Of a DNA stretch of 6,070 nucleotides, positions 1 to 4,939 are shown in pieces. Source of the DNA: an uncultured Christensenellaceae bacterium (GTDB taxonomy: Bacteria > Bacillota > Clostridia > Christensenellales > MGBC116941); NCBI GenBank assembly GCA_910585035.1, contig CAJUEF010000013.1, positions 9,300 through 15,369 on the forward strand. The letters are read 5' to 3'. Position numbers and translations under genes: made by a program. Position 1 is the first letter of the stretch. The number at the start of each line of letters is the position of its first letter. Below the pieces are notes generated by a model. The model was not told where the DNA came from. It saw only the letters and a list, made by a program, of their open reading frames with translations, and ran no database searches.

Positions 1-89
1 AATAAAAACGTTTTAACAACATATACAGCGCTTTTATTTTAAAAAGCTAACCCAAAAATATATATGCTATGCGCAGTTAGAGCCGCTGA

Positions 90-106
90 AAAACCTCTCC
101 GGTTTT
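90..106 (-). terminator. Weak hairpin, possible terminator of the peptide transcript
   Basis: Read on the minus strand, AAAACC and GGTTTT form a 6-bp stem around a 5-base loop, and a fifth T follows. The stem is short and half A-U, so it is much weaker than the two clear terminators in this window. It is the best candidate between the peptide stop codon and the window edge, but read-through into a gene further left is equally possible. Confidence 0.2.
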
Positions 107-147
107 ACGTTCATTACTTGGCTTTTCGTTAAGTTAATAAGTCTGCT

Positions 148-165
148 AAATGTTAAGTAACATTT
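148..165. repeat. 18-bp palindrome AAATGTTA-AG-TAACATTT
   Basis: Two perfect 8-bp arms flank a 2-bp centre. A 2-base loop is too small for a stable RNA hairpin and no U tract follows, so a dimeric protein-binding site is more plausible than a terminator. It lies about 75 bp past the stop codon of the peptide gene, in gene-free DNA. No specific binding protein is suggested by the sequence. Confidence 0.35.
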
Positions 166-238
166 CCTTTGCCTTAAAATATCTTTTCACTCTAGAAATA
201 AAAATTCTTCTAAGACAAAACTACTTTGCTAAAAAGCA

Positions 239-364
239 TTATTTTTTCCCAAATCTAAACACGCTGAGAATCTGACTTATCCAACCGCCTACAGAACCGC
301 CGTTCACCTTTAACATTTCCTCTTTGGAAATTGTGGTGAATCCCAAACTTTTAACATTGTTCAT
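239..364 (-). CDS. Double-glycine leader peptide: candidate pheromone or bacteriocin precursor
   Basis: This 41-codon gene starts at ATG 364-362 and ends at TAA 241-239. A strong ribosome binding site (AAAGGAGAG, 371-379) sits six bases before the start. The leader is residues 1-23 and fits the ComC/class II bacteriocin pattern: Ile at -12, Glu at -8, Met at -7, Val at -4 and Gly-Gly at -2/-1. Cleavage after Gly23 would release SVGGWISQILSVFRFGKK, 18 residues, three basic and no acidic, with many hydrophobic residues able to form an amphipathic helix. In known systems such leaders are removed during export by ABC transporters with a C39 peptidase domain; none is in this window. The promoter carries LytTR-type repeats, and the two genes upstream encode a peptide-sensing type kinase and a LytTR regulator, so an autoinducing pheromone is the favoured role. 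A bacteriocin, or a peptide with both activities, is possible. There are no cysteines and no neighbouring modification enzyme, so it is probably unmodified. A second Gly-Gly at residues 26-27 is a less likely cleavage site. Confidence 0.82.
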   Translation of the reverse strand: MNNVKSLGFTTISKEEMLKVNGGSVGGWISQILSVFRFGKK

Positions 365-398
365 GGTTTACTCTCCTTTCGTTTTTATTTTTCTAATT

Positions 399-410
399 CC
401 ATTTAAATGG
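399..410. repeat. 12-bp palindrome CCATTTAAATGG in the 5' leader of the peptide mRNA
   Basis: A perfect 12-bp self-complementary sequence lies about 35 bases upstream of the peptide start codon and about 55 bases after the predicted -10 box. It would be in the untranslated leader, just ahead of the ribosome binding site. It could be an operator or a small hairpin affecting translation. With AT-rich flanks, chance occurrence cannot be excluded. Confidence 0.35.
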
Positions 411-468
411 GAACAAGAAAGCTTAAATATTATAAAATCTTTAAATTAAAATGCTGTTTATATTTATA

Positions 469-496
469 ATATTAAATACGCCAAAAGCAAAGTCAA
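469..496 (-). promoter_or_regulatory. Predicted promoter of the peptide gene
   Basis: On the minus strand, -35 TTGACT (496-491) matches five of six consensus bases. The -10 is ambiguous: TAATAT (474-469) at a 16-bp spacing, or the better-matching TATTAT (471-466) at 19 bp. Suboptimal -10 or spacing is common at activator-dependent promoters. Either choice gives a transcript with a leader of roughly 95 bases before the peptide start codon. The tandem repeats at 505-534 end eight bases upstream of the -35 box, the position expected for an activator. Confidence 0.6.
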
Positions 497-504
497 TAGA
501 TTTT

Positions 505-534
505 CGGTGAACGCAGGCATTTTGCCGATGAACG
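505..534 (-). promoter_or_regulatory. Tandem LytTR-type operator upstream of the peptide promoter
   Basis: Two 9-bp direct repeats, CGTTCATCG (534-526) and CGTTCACCG (513-505), differ at one base. Their starts are 21 bp apart, leaving a 12-bp gap, so they lie on the same face of the helix. LytTR regulators such as AgrA and ComE bind 9-bp direct repeats with this spacing, placed just upstream of the -35 box. The sequences resemble the general LytTR half-site core (GTT followed by A/G-rich bases) but are not identical to any one named consensus. The adjacent LytTR response regulator is the likely binder; this is inference from layout and spacing. Confidence 0.7.
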
Positions 535-551
535 TCGAATTTTTAATGTTT

Positions 552-1847
552 TTAATTTAAAATAACATCTCCAAGCACTATTTCAACTAAAAACTTATCC
601 TCAGCCGCATAAGAAATTATTCCGTTATACTTGTTAACTACCTCTTCCACATTTCTAATGCCAAAGCCATGTAAATGCTTTTCCTTTTTCGTGGTCACCG
701 GCCTGCCTTTCTTAAATTTCACATTACCCAAATAAGGATTTTTAATCTGCAAAAAAACGCTTCCGTTTAAAGTTCTCGCCTCAACATAAACACATTTTTC
801 GTCTTTGCTTTCTCTGGCTGCACCCACTGAATTTTTAAATAAATTGGAAAACAAAATACAAACATCTATATCGTCCATAGCTAGTTTATTTGGAAGAAAC
901 CCTTTCCATTTTAGCTCCACCTCTTCTTCGTTATGGAAAATATCATTAATAACAATATCTATAACTTTATTTCCTGTAACATTTTTTGGTCTTAAGCTTT
1001 CTGCTTTTCCCGCCATGTCCTTGGTATATTTTATTGCGTCATCATACTGCCCATTGTTTAAAAGCCCCATAAGACAGCTCACATGATTTATAATGTCATG
1101 GCGAAAGGCTCTTGTTTCATCCTCTTTTTCAAGCATAGCTTCATAATATTTCTTTTGCTGGTTAAACATTTCCTTATAAATTTCATTTTGTTTTTTGTAG
1201 GTTTCCTTTTTATCAGTATTTCTTAAATACAAAGTTGAAATTATAAGAAATAAAAGGCCTCCAAGGGTAGCGGCCACTATAGCTGTAACTTTAGTTCTGT
1301 CGTTTCTTTCCATCAGCCCAAACTTTTGTATCGGTTCATACATTAAAGAAATAAAAATTGCTCCCAAAAACACCAAATACACTCCGCTTTTTAAATGGGA
1401 GTAATCCTTTCCTTTAATAAAATTCCTTTTTTTATAAAAATAAAGTGATATAAAACCATAAAATAAAAGCGGAATTGCATTAATGATTAAATCAACAACT
1501 ACATTTGCATTAAAAGATGAATTTAAGGCTGTTATAAGCAATGTTCCGATAATTGAATCCACCGTGCATATTAACACATAGATTGTAATAACAAAAAGGC
1601 TTTGTTTTTTATTTTTAAGAAGTAGTATATTAACTGTAAAAACATATAAAATTATTAAACCAATTAATCGTTCTATTGCTGTATGGAATATTAAGTTTTC
1701 GCTTACAATCAAGCAAAATCCAACTAATATAACTATCCATTCCTTTATTCTTTCGCTTTTTTCAAAACCAAAAAGATAAAAACTAACAAGATATAACTTT
1801 AAAAATTCAGTTAAAAACCAAACAGATCCATATATAATATTGCTCAT
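552..1847 (-). CDS. AgrC/ComD-like (HPK10) sensor histidine kinase with GHKL ATPase domain
   Basis: This is a 431-residue membrane sensor kinase. About seven hydrophobic segments lie between residues 9 and 208, as in peptide-pheromone receptors. A charged, probably coiled linker (about 211-243) leads to the dimerisation/phosphoacceptor helix, with the FRHD motif and predicted phosphorylated His250. The C-terminal GHKL ATPase has an N-box-like NLFKN (335-339) and a G-box HGFGIRN (393-399) followed by the family's usual KYNG. No separate extracellular sensor, PAS or HAMP domain is seen. I chose ATG 1847 because AGGAG lies seven bases ahead; a start at 1874 would add nine residues, overlap the regulator gene and lack a comparable site. 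The stop codon of the regulator gene overlaps this AGGAG, so the two are translationally coupled. It probably senses the Gly-Gly peptide encoded next door. The N-box has Lys and Ser (NLFKNSVGAA) where many relatives have Asp and Ala/Ile (NLLDNAIEA), so ATP binding there may be slightly unusual. Confidence 0.93.
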   Translation of the reverse strand: MSNIIYGSVWFLTEFLKLYLVSFYLFGFEKSERIKEWIVILVGFCLIVSENLIFHTAIERLIGLIILYVFTVNILLLKNKKQSLFVITIYVLICTVDSIIGTLLITALNSSFNANVVVDLIINAIPLLFYGFISLYFYKKRNFIKGKDYSHLKSGVYLVFLGAIFISLMYEPIQKFGLMERNDRTKVTAIVAATLGGLLFLIISTLYLRNTDKKETYKKQNEIYKEMFNQQKKYYEAMLEKEDETRAFRHDIINHVSCLMGLLNNGQYDDAIKYTKDMAGKAESLRPKNVTGNKVIDIVINDIFHNEEEVELKWKGFLPNKLAMDDIDVCILFSNLFKNSVGAARESKDEKCVYVEARTLNGSVFLQIKNPYLGNVKFKKGRPVTTKKEKHLHGFGIRNVEEVVNKYNGIISYAAEDKFLVEIVLGDVILN

Positions 1848-1857
1848 GTAAAGACTC

Positions 1858-2553
1858 CTACATAATATTTGCATAACGTTTTATGTATTCATAATAAGCA
1901 TTTTTTAAAGGCGTCTTTTTTCTTATGGAAACAGGAATGGTTTTTTTGCTGTTGGTAAAAGCCACTTCTCCATCTTTAACTGCCTTTATCGCACCTAAAG
2001 ACACAATAAAAGATTTATGGCACTGAAAAAAATCGTCTCCAAGTTTTTTCATCCACTGTTTAAGAGTTATTCCTGTAACCAATTCCTCGTTTATTAAATG
2101 AAGCACAGATTCATCGCCAATGGATTCCACATATACAATATCGGAATATCTTATAAACCTGCCGCTTACCATAATGCCGTTTTCTTTTTTTAGCTGTAAA
2201 AATGCGTCGTCTAACCCTTCATTGATTTCTTTCAAATCAATGGGTTTATAAAAATAACGAAATGCCTGAACTTTAAAAGCCTGCTGAATCATCTCTTTAT
2301 GGCTTGTAAGAAATAAAATTTTCATTTTAGGATATTTGCGCCTAATATTTTCTGCCACCGTAAATCCATCCATATCCGGCATTTCAACATCAAGGAATAA
2401 AATATTTATTTCATCGTTAAATTTTAAAAGCTCTGATGGAGAATTAAAAACGATAACATGGACGTCATATTTATTTATTTTTATCCATTCTTCAACCTTT
2501 GTCTTGAGTTCTTTTAATATGCAAATATCATCGTCACAAATTCCTATAACCAT
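1858..2553 (-). CDS. LytTR-family response regulator (AgrA/ComE-like)
   Basis: This 231-residue regulator has an N-terminal receiver domain (about 1-120). It carries the acidic cluster CDDD (6-9), phosphoacceptor Asp55 in FLDVEMPDMDG, the Thr83/Ser84 switch position and the conserved Lys103 in YKP. A C-terminal LytTR DNA-binding domain (about 127-228) shows the HKSFIVS stretch and the IPVSIRKK strand-helix region. LytTR proteins bind tandem 9-bp repeats, and such a pair occurs before the peptide gene. I chose ATG 2553 because response regulators usually begin MxIxICDDD. The open frame extends back to 2619, but that runs across the predicted promoter. The ribosome binding site (AGGA, about 12 bases upstream) is weak and distant, which suggests modest translation. 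It forms a two-gene operon with the kinase, which starts ten bases after its stop. Confidence 0.94.
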   Translation of the reverse strand: MVIGICDDDICILKELKTKVEEWIKINKYDVHVIVFNSPSELLKFNDEINILFLDVEMPDMDGFTVAENIRRKYPKMKILFLTSHKEMIQQAFKVQAFRYFYKPIDLKEINEGLDDAFLQLKKENGIMVSGRFIRYSDIVYVESIGDESVLHLINEELVTGITLKQWMKKLGDDFFQCHKSFIVSLGAIKAVKDGEVAFTNSKKTIPVSIRKKTPLKNAYYEYIKRYANIM

Positions 2554-2590
2554 AAACCAATTACATCCTAAGAAATTAAAATATAGGTAT

Positions 2591-2619
2591 ATTATACTAC
2601 ATAAGCACAAGTTTACCAA
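2591..2619 (-). promoter_or_regulatory. Sigma-A-like promoter of the regulator-kinase operon
   Basis: On the minus strand, TTGGTA (2619-2614) as -35 is followed by a 17-bp spacer and a perfect TATAAT (2596-2591). Transcription would start near 2584, about 30 bases ahead of the regulator start codon. No tandem LytTR repeat with 21-bp spacing is visible upstream, so this operon may be constitutive rather than autoactivated. Confidence 0.75.
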
Positions 2620-2689
2620 ATAGTTTATTTTGTAATTAAAAAAACCCTCAAAAAAATCTCTTTTGAGGGTTTTTCATAATAGTTTATTT
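2619..2689. repeat. 12-bp direct repeat flanking the SASP terminator
   Basis: AATAGTTTATTT occurs at 2619-2630 and again at 2678-2689, 59 bp apart, on either side of the terminator hairpin. The left copy abuts the -35 box of the regulator-kinase promoter. It could be a regulator-binding element or the trace of a small local duplication. It is AT-rich, so chance remains possible. Confidence 0.4.
2640..2674 (-). terminator. Rho-independent terminator after the SASP genes
   Basis: A perfect 14-bp stem (2640-2653 with 2661-2674) containing ACCCTCAAAA/TTTTGAGGGT closes on a 7-base loop. On the minus strand it is followed by a run of T, as needed to end SASP transcription. It separates the spore genes from the regulator-kinase promoter, whose -35 box is only about 20 bases further on. 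The plus-strand reading also ends in T, but no plus-strand gene needs it. Confidence 0.92.
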
Positions 2690-2708
2690 AGTTAATATTG
2701 TTTATCAA

Positions 2709-2924
2709 CTATTTAACCATGTTCTTTTCGCTGTCTTCAATCATCTTCTTAACCATATAGCCGCCAACGTAGCCTGCTTCCTTAGAAGTAAGGTCTCCGT
2801 TATAACCCTTTTTCAGGTTAACGCCAATCTGGTTAGCAACCTCATATTTCATGTCGTTCATGGCTTTTTTTGCGTTGCTGTAAGCTTCTTTTTGCTCATG
2901 CTGTCTTGCTGTATACTGATCCAT
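2709..2924 (-). CDS. Alpha/beta-type small acid-soluble spore protein, divergent copy
   Basis: This 71-residue protein belongs to the alpha/beta SASP family, which coats spore DNA, protects it from damage and is degraded at germination by the GPR protease. The core runs from about residue 24 (MKYEVANQIGVNL) through GYNGDLT to YVGGYMVKKMI. A likely GPR site is the Glu-Val bond in KYEVA. Compared with its neighbour (about 29 of 47 core residues identical), it has AGYVGGY where the family usually has NG-x-VGGE, and Gln in place of Glu after the cleavage motif. The ribosome binding site AAAGGA lies ten bases ahead of ATG 2924. Only 41 bases separate it from the preceding SASP gene and no terminator lies between, so the two are probably cotranscribed. 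Expression in the forespore under sigma G is expected from the family, but I cannot assign that promoter. Confidence 0.92.
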   Translation of the reverse strand: MDQYTARQHEQKEAYSNAKKAMNDMKYEVANQIGVNLKKGYNGDLTSKEAGYVGGYMVKKMIEDSEKNMVK

Positions 2925-2965
2925 TGTTATTTTATCCTTTCCGTAATTAGTTTAATATATTATAA

Positions 2966-3181
2966 TTAGTTGCTGTGCTTCTTCTGATAGTCCATAATCA
3001 TTCTGCGAACCATCTCACCGCCAACATGTCCGTTTTCACGAGCTGTAAGGTCACCATTGTAACCTTCCTTAAGGTTTATGCCAAGTTCATTTGCAACCTC
3101 CATCTTCATGTTGTTAAGAGCCTCTTTAGCCTCTGGAACAACAGTGATGTTACCTTTTCTTCCTGATGAATTAGATGTCAT
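2966..3181 (-). CDS. Alpha/beta-type small acid-soluble spore protein
   Basis: A 71-residue SASP closer to the family norm. An N-terminal Ser/Gly/Asn-rich stretch is followed by MKMEVANELGINL, then GYNGDLTARENGHVGGEMVRRMI. The GPR cleavage motif MEVANE and the NG-x-VGGE block are intact. I chose ATG 3181 because AGGAGGTG lies six bases ahead, a near-perfect ribosome binding site. A start at 3205 would place that site inside the coding region. It is the first gene of the SASP pair. About 195 bases of AT-rich DNA separate it from the upstream terminator and must hold its promoter. Bases fitting a sigma G promoter could not be picked out with confidence. Confidence 0.95.
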   Translation of the reverse strand: MTSNSSGRKGNITVVPEAKEALNNMKMEVANELGINLKEGYNGDLTARENGHVGGEMVRRMIMDYQKKHSN

Positions 3182-3376
3182 GTGTTTCACCTCCTTAATT
3201 TTCATTCGATATTAATTTATCCAAAATTCCACAATATAAACAGGTAATTTTTTTTAATTCTACATATTTTTTTACTTACTTTTAAACCTTTAAAACAAAA
3301 AATCTTTTTACAAACAAAATGTTCATATATATCATTTGTGTTATTTTAAATGGTTATTCTTATCTTAATGTAATTA

Positions 3377-3407
3377 AAAAAATCCCATTTATAAAATGGG
3401 ATTTTTT
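3377..3407 (-). terminator. Bidirectional rho-independent terminator closing the coaD operon
   Basis: A 14-bp perfect stem, core TCCCATTT/AAATGGGA, with a 3-base loop is flanked by A and T runs on both sides. It lies about 60 bases after the stop codon of the coiled-coil gene and ends the minus-strand operon. It is symmetrical, so it would also stop plus-strand transcription. It isolates the housekeeping operon from the SASP genes. Confidence 0.92.
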
Positions 3408-3467
3408 AATATAACCTAATACATATTTTGTTTTTAAGTTTCTCAAAACATAAAGAACATTAAAACG

Positions 3468-3908
3468 TTATTTTTCAAACTCTGAAAGATTTTCTCTTAT
3501 AGTCTCTAAATACTGAGATACGTCTGCTTCAAGATTTTTGAGCATATCGCTGGCATAACTCATTGCTCCTTCTCTGATTTCCTGAGCGTTTTGTCTTGCT
3601 GCCTCCAATATCTCTTCACCTTTTTTTTTTTTTTTTTGCACAATTTCATGCTCATCTATCATTGCTTTTGCAGTTTTCTCTGCTTCAGAAATAATAAGGC
3701 TGGCGTTTCTCTTGGCATCCTCAAGTATATATGTCTCTCTTTCAAGCACAAGTTTAGACTGCTTTATCTCATCAGGAATGGCAATTTTCATATTGTCAAT
3801 AATGGTCAAAAACTCGTCGATATCAATCATTTTTTTGCTGGAAAGAGGAACATTTTTTGCATTCTCCAGCTCCTGCTCCAAATTGTTAAGCATTGTCATG
3901 AGTTCCAT
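3468..3908 (-). CDS. Coiled-coil protein of unknown function linked to coaD
   Basis: A 146-residue, highly charged, mostly helical protein with no signal peptide or membrane segment. Residues about 50-146 are Ala/Glu/Lys/Arg-rich with repeated patterns such as DAKRNASLIISEAEKTAKAMI and EAARQNAQEIREGA. This resembles the stalk of ATP synthase subunit b or the coiled coils of DivIVA, and database entries for such proteins often carry an ATPase-like name. No nucleotide-binding motif is present, so an enzymatic role is not supported. The start at 3908 has GAGG eight bases ahead, five bases after the coaD stop, so coupled translation is likely. It is the last gene of the operon. A run of five lysines (92-96) is encoded by 17 consecutive A residues, which makes the gene prone to slippage. 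A link to cell division or envelope scaffolding is only a guess. Confidence 0.8.
   Translation of the reverse strand: MELMTMLNNLEQELENAKNVPLSSKKMIDIDEFLTIIDNMKIAIPDEIKQSKLVLERETYILEDAKRNASLIISEAEKTAKAMIDEHEIVQKKKKKGEEILEAARQNAQEIREGAMSYASDMLKNLEADVSQYLETIRENLSEFEK
3621..3637 (-). repeat. 17-base homopolymer (poly-A on the coding strand) inside a gene
   Basis: Seventeen T on the plus strand read as A17 in the coding strand and encode the end of Gln91 plus Lys92-96. The frame is intact at this length. Runs of nine or more A are known to promote RNA polymerase slippage and replication slippage, so a mix of frames or strain-to-strain variation is plausible. Homopolymer miscounts in sequencing are also possible. 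Confidence 0.95.
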
Positions 3909-3913
3909 ATTAA

Positions 3914-4390
3914 TTACCTCGTTATTTTAAAATTATTTATAATCTTTATCTGAGCCTTTGTCAAAACTTCGCTCAAATCTCCGCCGTATTCTATAAGCTG
4001 TCTTGCTCCTGTGCTGCTGATATGGGGACAATTTGAAATTATAAAGAGTGTTTCAATATCGCTGTTAAATTTTGAATTTAAAAAAGCCATTTCTCTTTCG
4101 TAATCCAAATCAACGCTGCTTCTTATTCCCCGTATAATAGCGTTTACATTAAGTTTTTTCGCTATATCCACCGCCATGCCGTCATAACATATAACTTCTG
4201 CGTTGCTTAGGTTTAAAACAGCCGCCTTTGCAATTTCTTCACGCTGCTTCATAGTGAACATTGTTGCCTTAAATTCGTTTTTTAATACAGCAATGTAAAC
4301 CTTATCAAAAACTTTTTCCGCTCTTTTGGCAATATCCATATGCCCGGTGGTAAATGGATCAAAGCTTCCGGTAAAAATACAGCTACTCAT
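3914..4390 (-). CDS. coaD: Phosphopantetheine adenylyltransferase
   Basis: A 158-residue cytoplasmic enzyme of coenzyme A synthesis that joins 4'-phosphopantetheine and ATP to give dephospho-CoA and pyrophosphate. The length is typical of bacterial CoaD. The nucleotidyltransferase signature is complete: TGSFDPFTTGH (7-17) with catalytic-type His17, Lys41 in the substrate loop, RGIRSSVDLDYE (87-98), and the C-terminal ISSTGAR (124-130), a variant of the ISSSxVR motif. The ATG at 4390 overlaps the end of rsmD by eight bases and has AGGAG seven bases ahead. The rsmD-coaD pairing is common in Firmicutes. Confidence 0.97.
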   Translation of the reverse strand: MSSCIFTGSFDPFTTGHMDIAKRAEKVFDKVYIAVLKNEFKATMFTMKQREEIAKAAVLNLSNAEVICYDGMAVDIAKKLNVNAIIRGIRSSVDLDYEREMAFLNSKFNSDIETLFIISNCPHISSTGARQLIEYGGDLSEVLTKAQIKIINNFKITR

Positions 4391-4919
4391 TTTTTTCTCC
4401 TACAAATGTAATGCGGACTATACCGTATTTTTTTTCTTTTATAACATCATCTTGAAAGGCTGTATTTTCGTCATGCTCTATTATTATAACTCCGCCTTCA
4501 CTAAGAAATCTCTTACATTCATTCACACATTCGTATATATAATCATTGGCATATGGCGGATCTAAGATAATAATATCAAAATTAACGCCTTTTTGTAAAG
4601 TCTTTTTTAGCATATCCTGCCAGCTAAGGTTAAAAATTTCAACATTTTCCCCATATCCAAGGGTATCCGCATTTTCTTTAATAACCTTTACAGCACTTTT
4701 TGATATATCATTAATATATGCTTTTTTTGCTCCTCTGGATAATGCCTCAAAAGCAAGTCCGCCGCTTCCCGCAAACAAGTCCAGCACAACCGCATCATTT
4801 ATCCAGGGGCCTACCATATTAAAAACAGCCTCTTTAACTCTGTCAAGAGTTGGTCTTGTTGCACTTCCTTCCAGGGTTTTAAGCTTTCGTCCCCTGCTAT
4901 CTCCACCTATTATCCTCAA
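4383..4919 (-). CDS. rsmD: 16S rRNA (guanine(966)-N2)-methyltransferase
   Basis: A 178-residue SAM-dependent methyltransferase that modifies G966 of 16S rRNA during 30S assembly. It has the family's N-terminal MRIIGG-x3-GRKL and TRPTLDRVKEAVFN (21-34). The SAM-binding motif I is LDLFAGSGGLAFEALSRGA (46-64) and the catalytic motif is DPPY (120-123). The start codon is TTG (4919-4917), not ATG. I accept it because MRII is the standard RsmD beginning and GGGAG lies about 11 bases upstream, although that spacing is long. It begins 20 bases after the upstream gene and overlaps coaD by eight bases, so it belongs to the same operon. The rare start and loose spacing suggest low expression. Confidence 0.96.
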   Translation of the reverse strand: MRIIGGDSRGRKLKTLEGSATRPTLDRVKEAVFNMVGPWINDAVVLDLFAGSGGLAFEALSRGAKKAYINDISKSAVKVIKENADTLGYGENVEIFNLSWQDMLKKTLQKGVNFDIIILDPPYANDYIYECVNECKRFLSEGGVIIIEHDENTAFQDDVIKEKKYGIVRITFVGEKNE

Positions 4920-4939
4920 TCTAAGTTACTCTCCCGGTA

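Larger units (their letters stand above)
1..238. other. Gene-free stretch downstream of the peptide gene
   Basis: No open reading frame with a ribosome binding site and recognisable product was found here on either strand. It holds an 18-bp palindrome at 148-165, a weak hairpin at 90-106 that could end the peptide transcript, and a pair of LytTR-like half sites on the plus strand near 106-133 with the wrong spacing. A 15-codon reading frame on the minus strand (67-114) lacks a ribosome binding site and is not called. The next gene of the locus, if there is one, starts to the left of the window. Confidence 0.6.

Noticed and set aside
67..114. 15-codon minus-strand frame MNVKPERFFSGSNCA, faintly like the start of small Cys-rich redox proteins with an F-x-x-G-x-NCA motif
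   Set aside because: It has no ribosome binding site, stops after 15 codons, and none of the frames after the stop continues the family pattern. At best a decayed fragment; most likely chance.
239..364. The peptide ends in FRFGKK, which looks like the amidation/cleavage signal of animal RFamide neuropeptides
   Set aside because: The context is plainly bacterial and no amidating enzyme is expected. Coincidence is the simplest reading.
239..364. Lanthipeptide, sactipeptide or AgrD-type cyclic peptide
   Set aside because: There are no cysteines in the peptide, no modification enzyme and no AgrB-like protease nearby, and the leader is a classical double-glycine type.
2554..2619. Longer N-terminus of the response regulator starting at 2619
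   Set aside because: The extension would be translated across a good -35/-10 pair and adds residues that receiver domains lack. ATG 2553 gives the family start.
3182..3205. Longer N-terminus of the second SASP starting at 3205
   Set aside because: It would put the near-perfect AGGAGGTG site inside the gene. ATG 3181 is six bases after that site.
3591..3953. 120-codon plus-strand open frame opposite the coiled-coil gene
   Set aside because: Its poly-Phe run is the reverse of the poly-Lys tract, it has no ribosome binding site, and it is antisense to a real operon gene.
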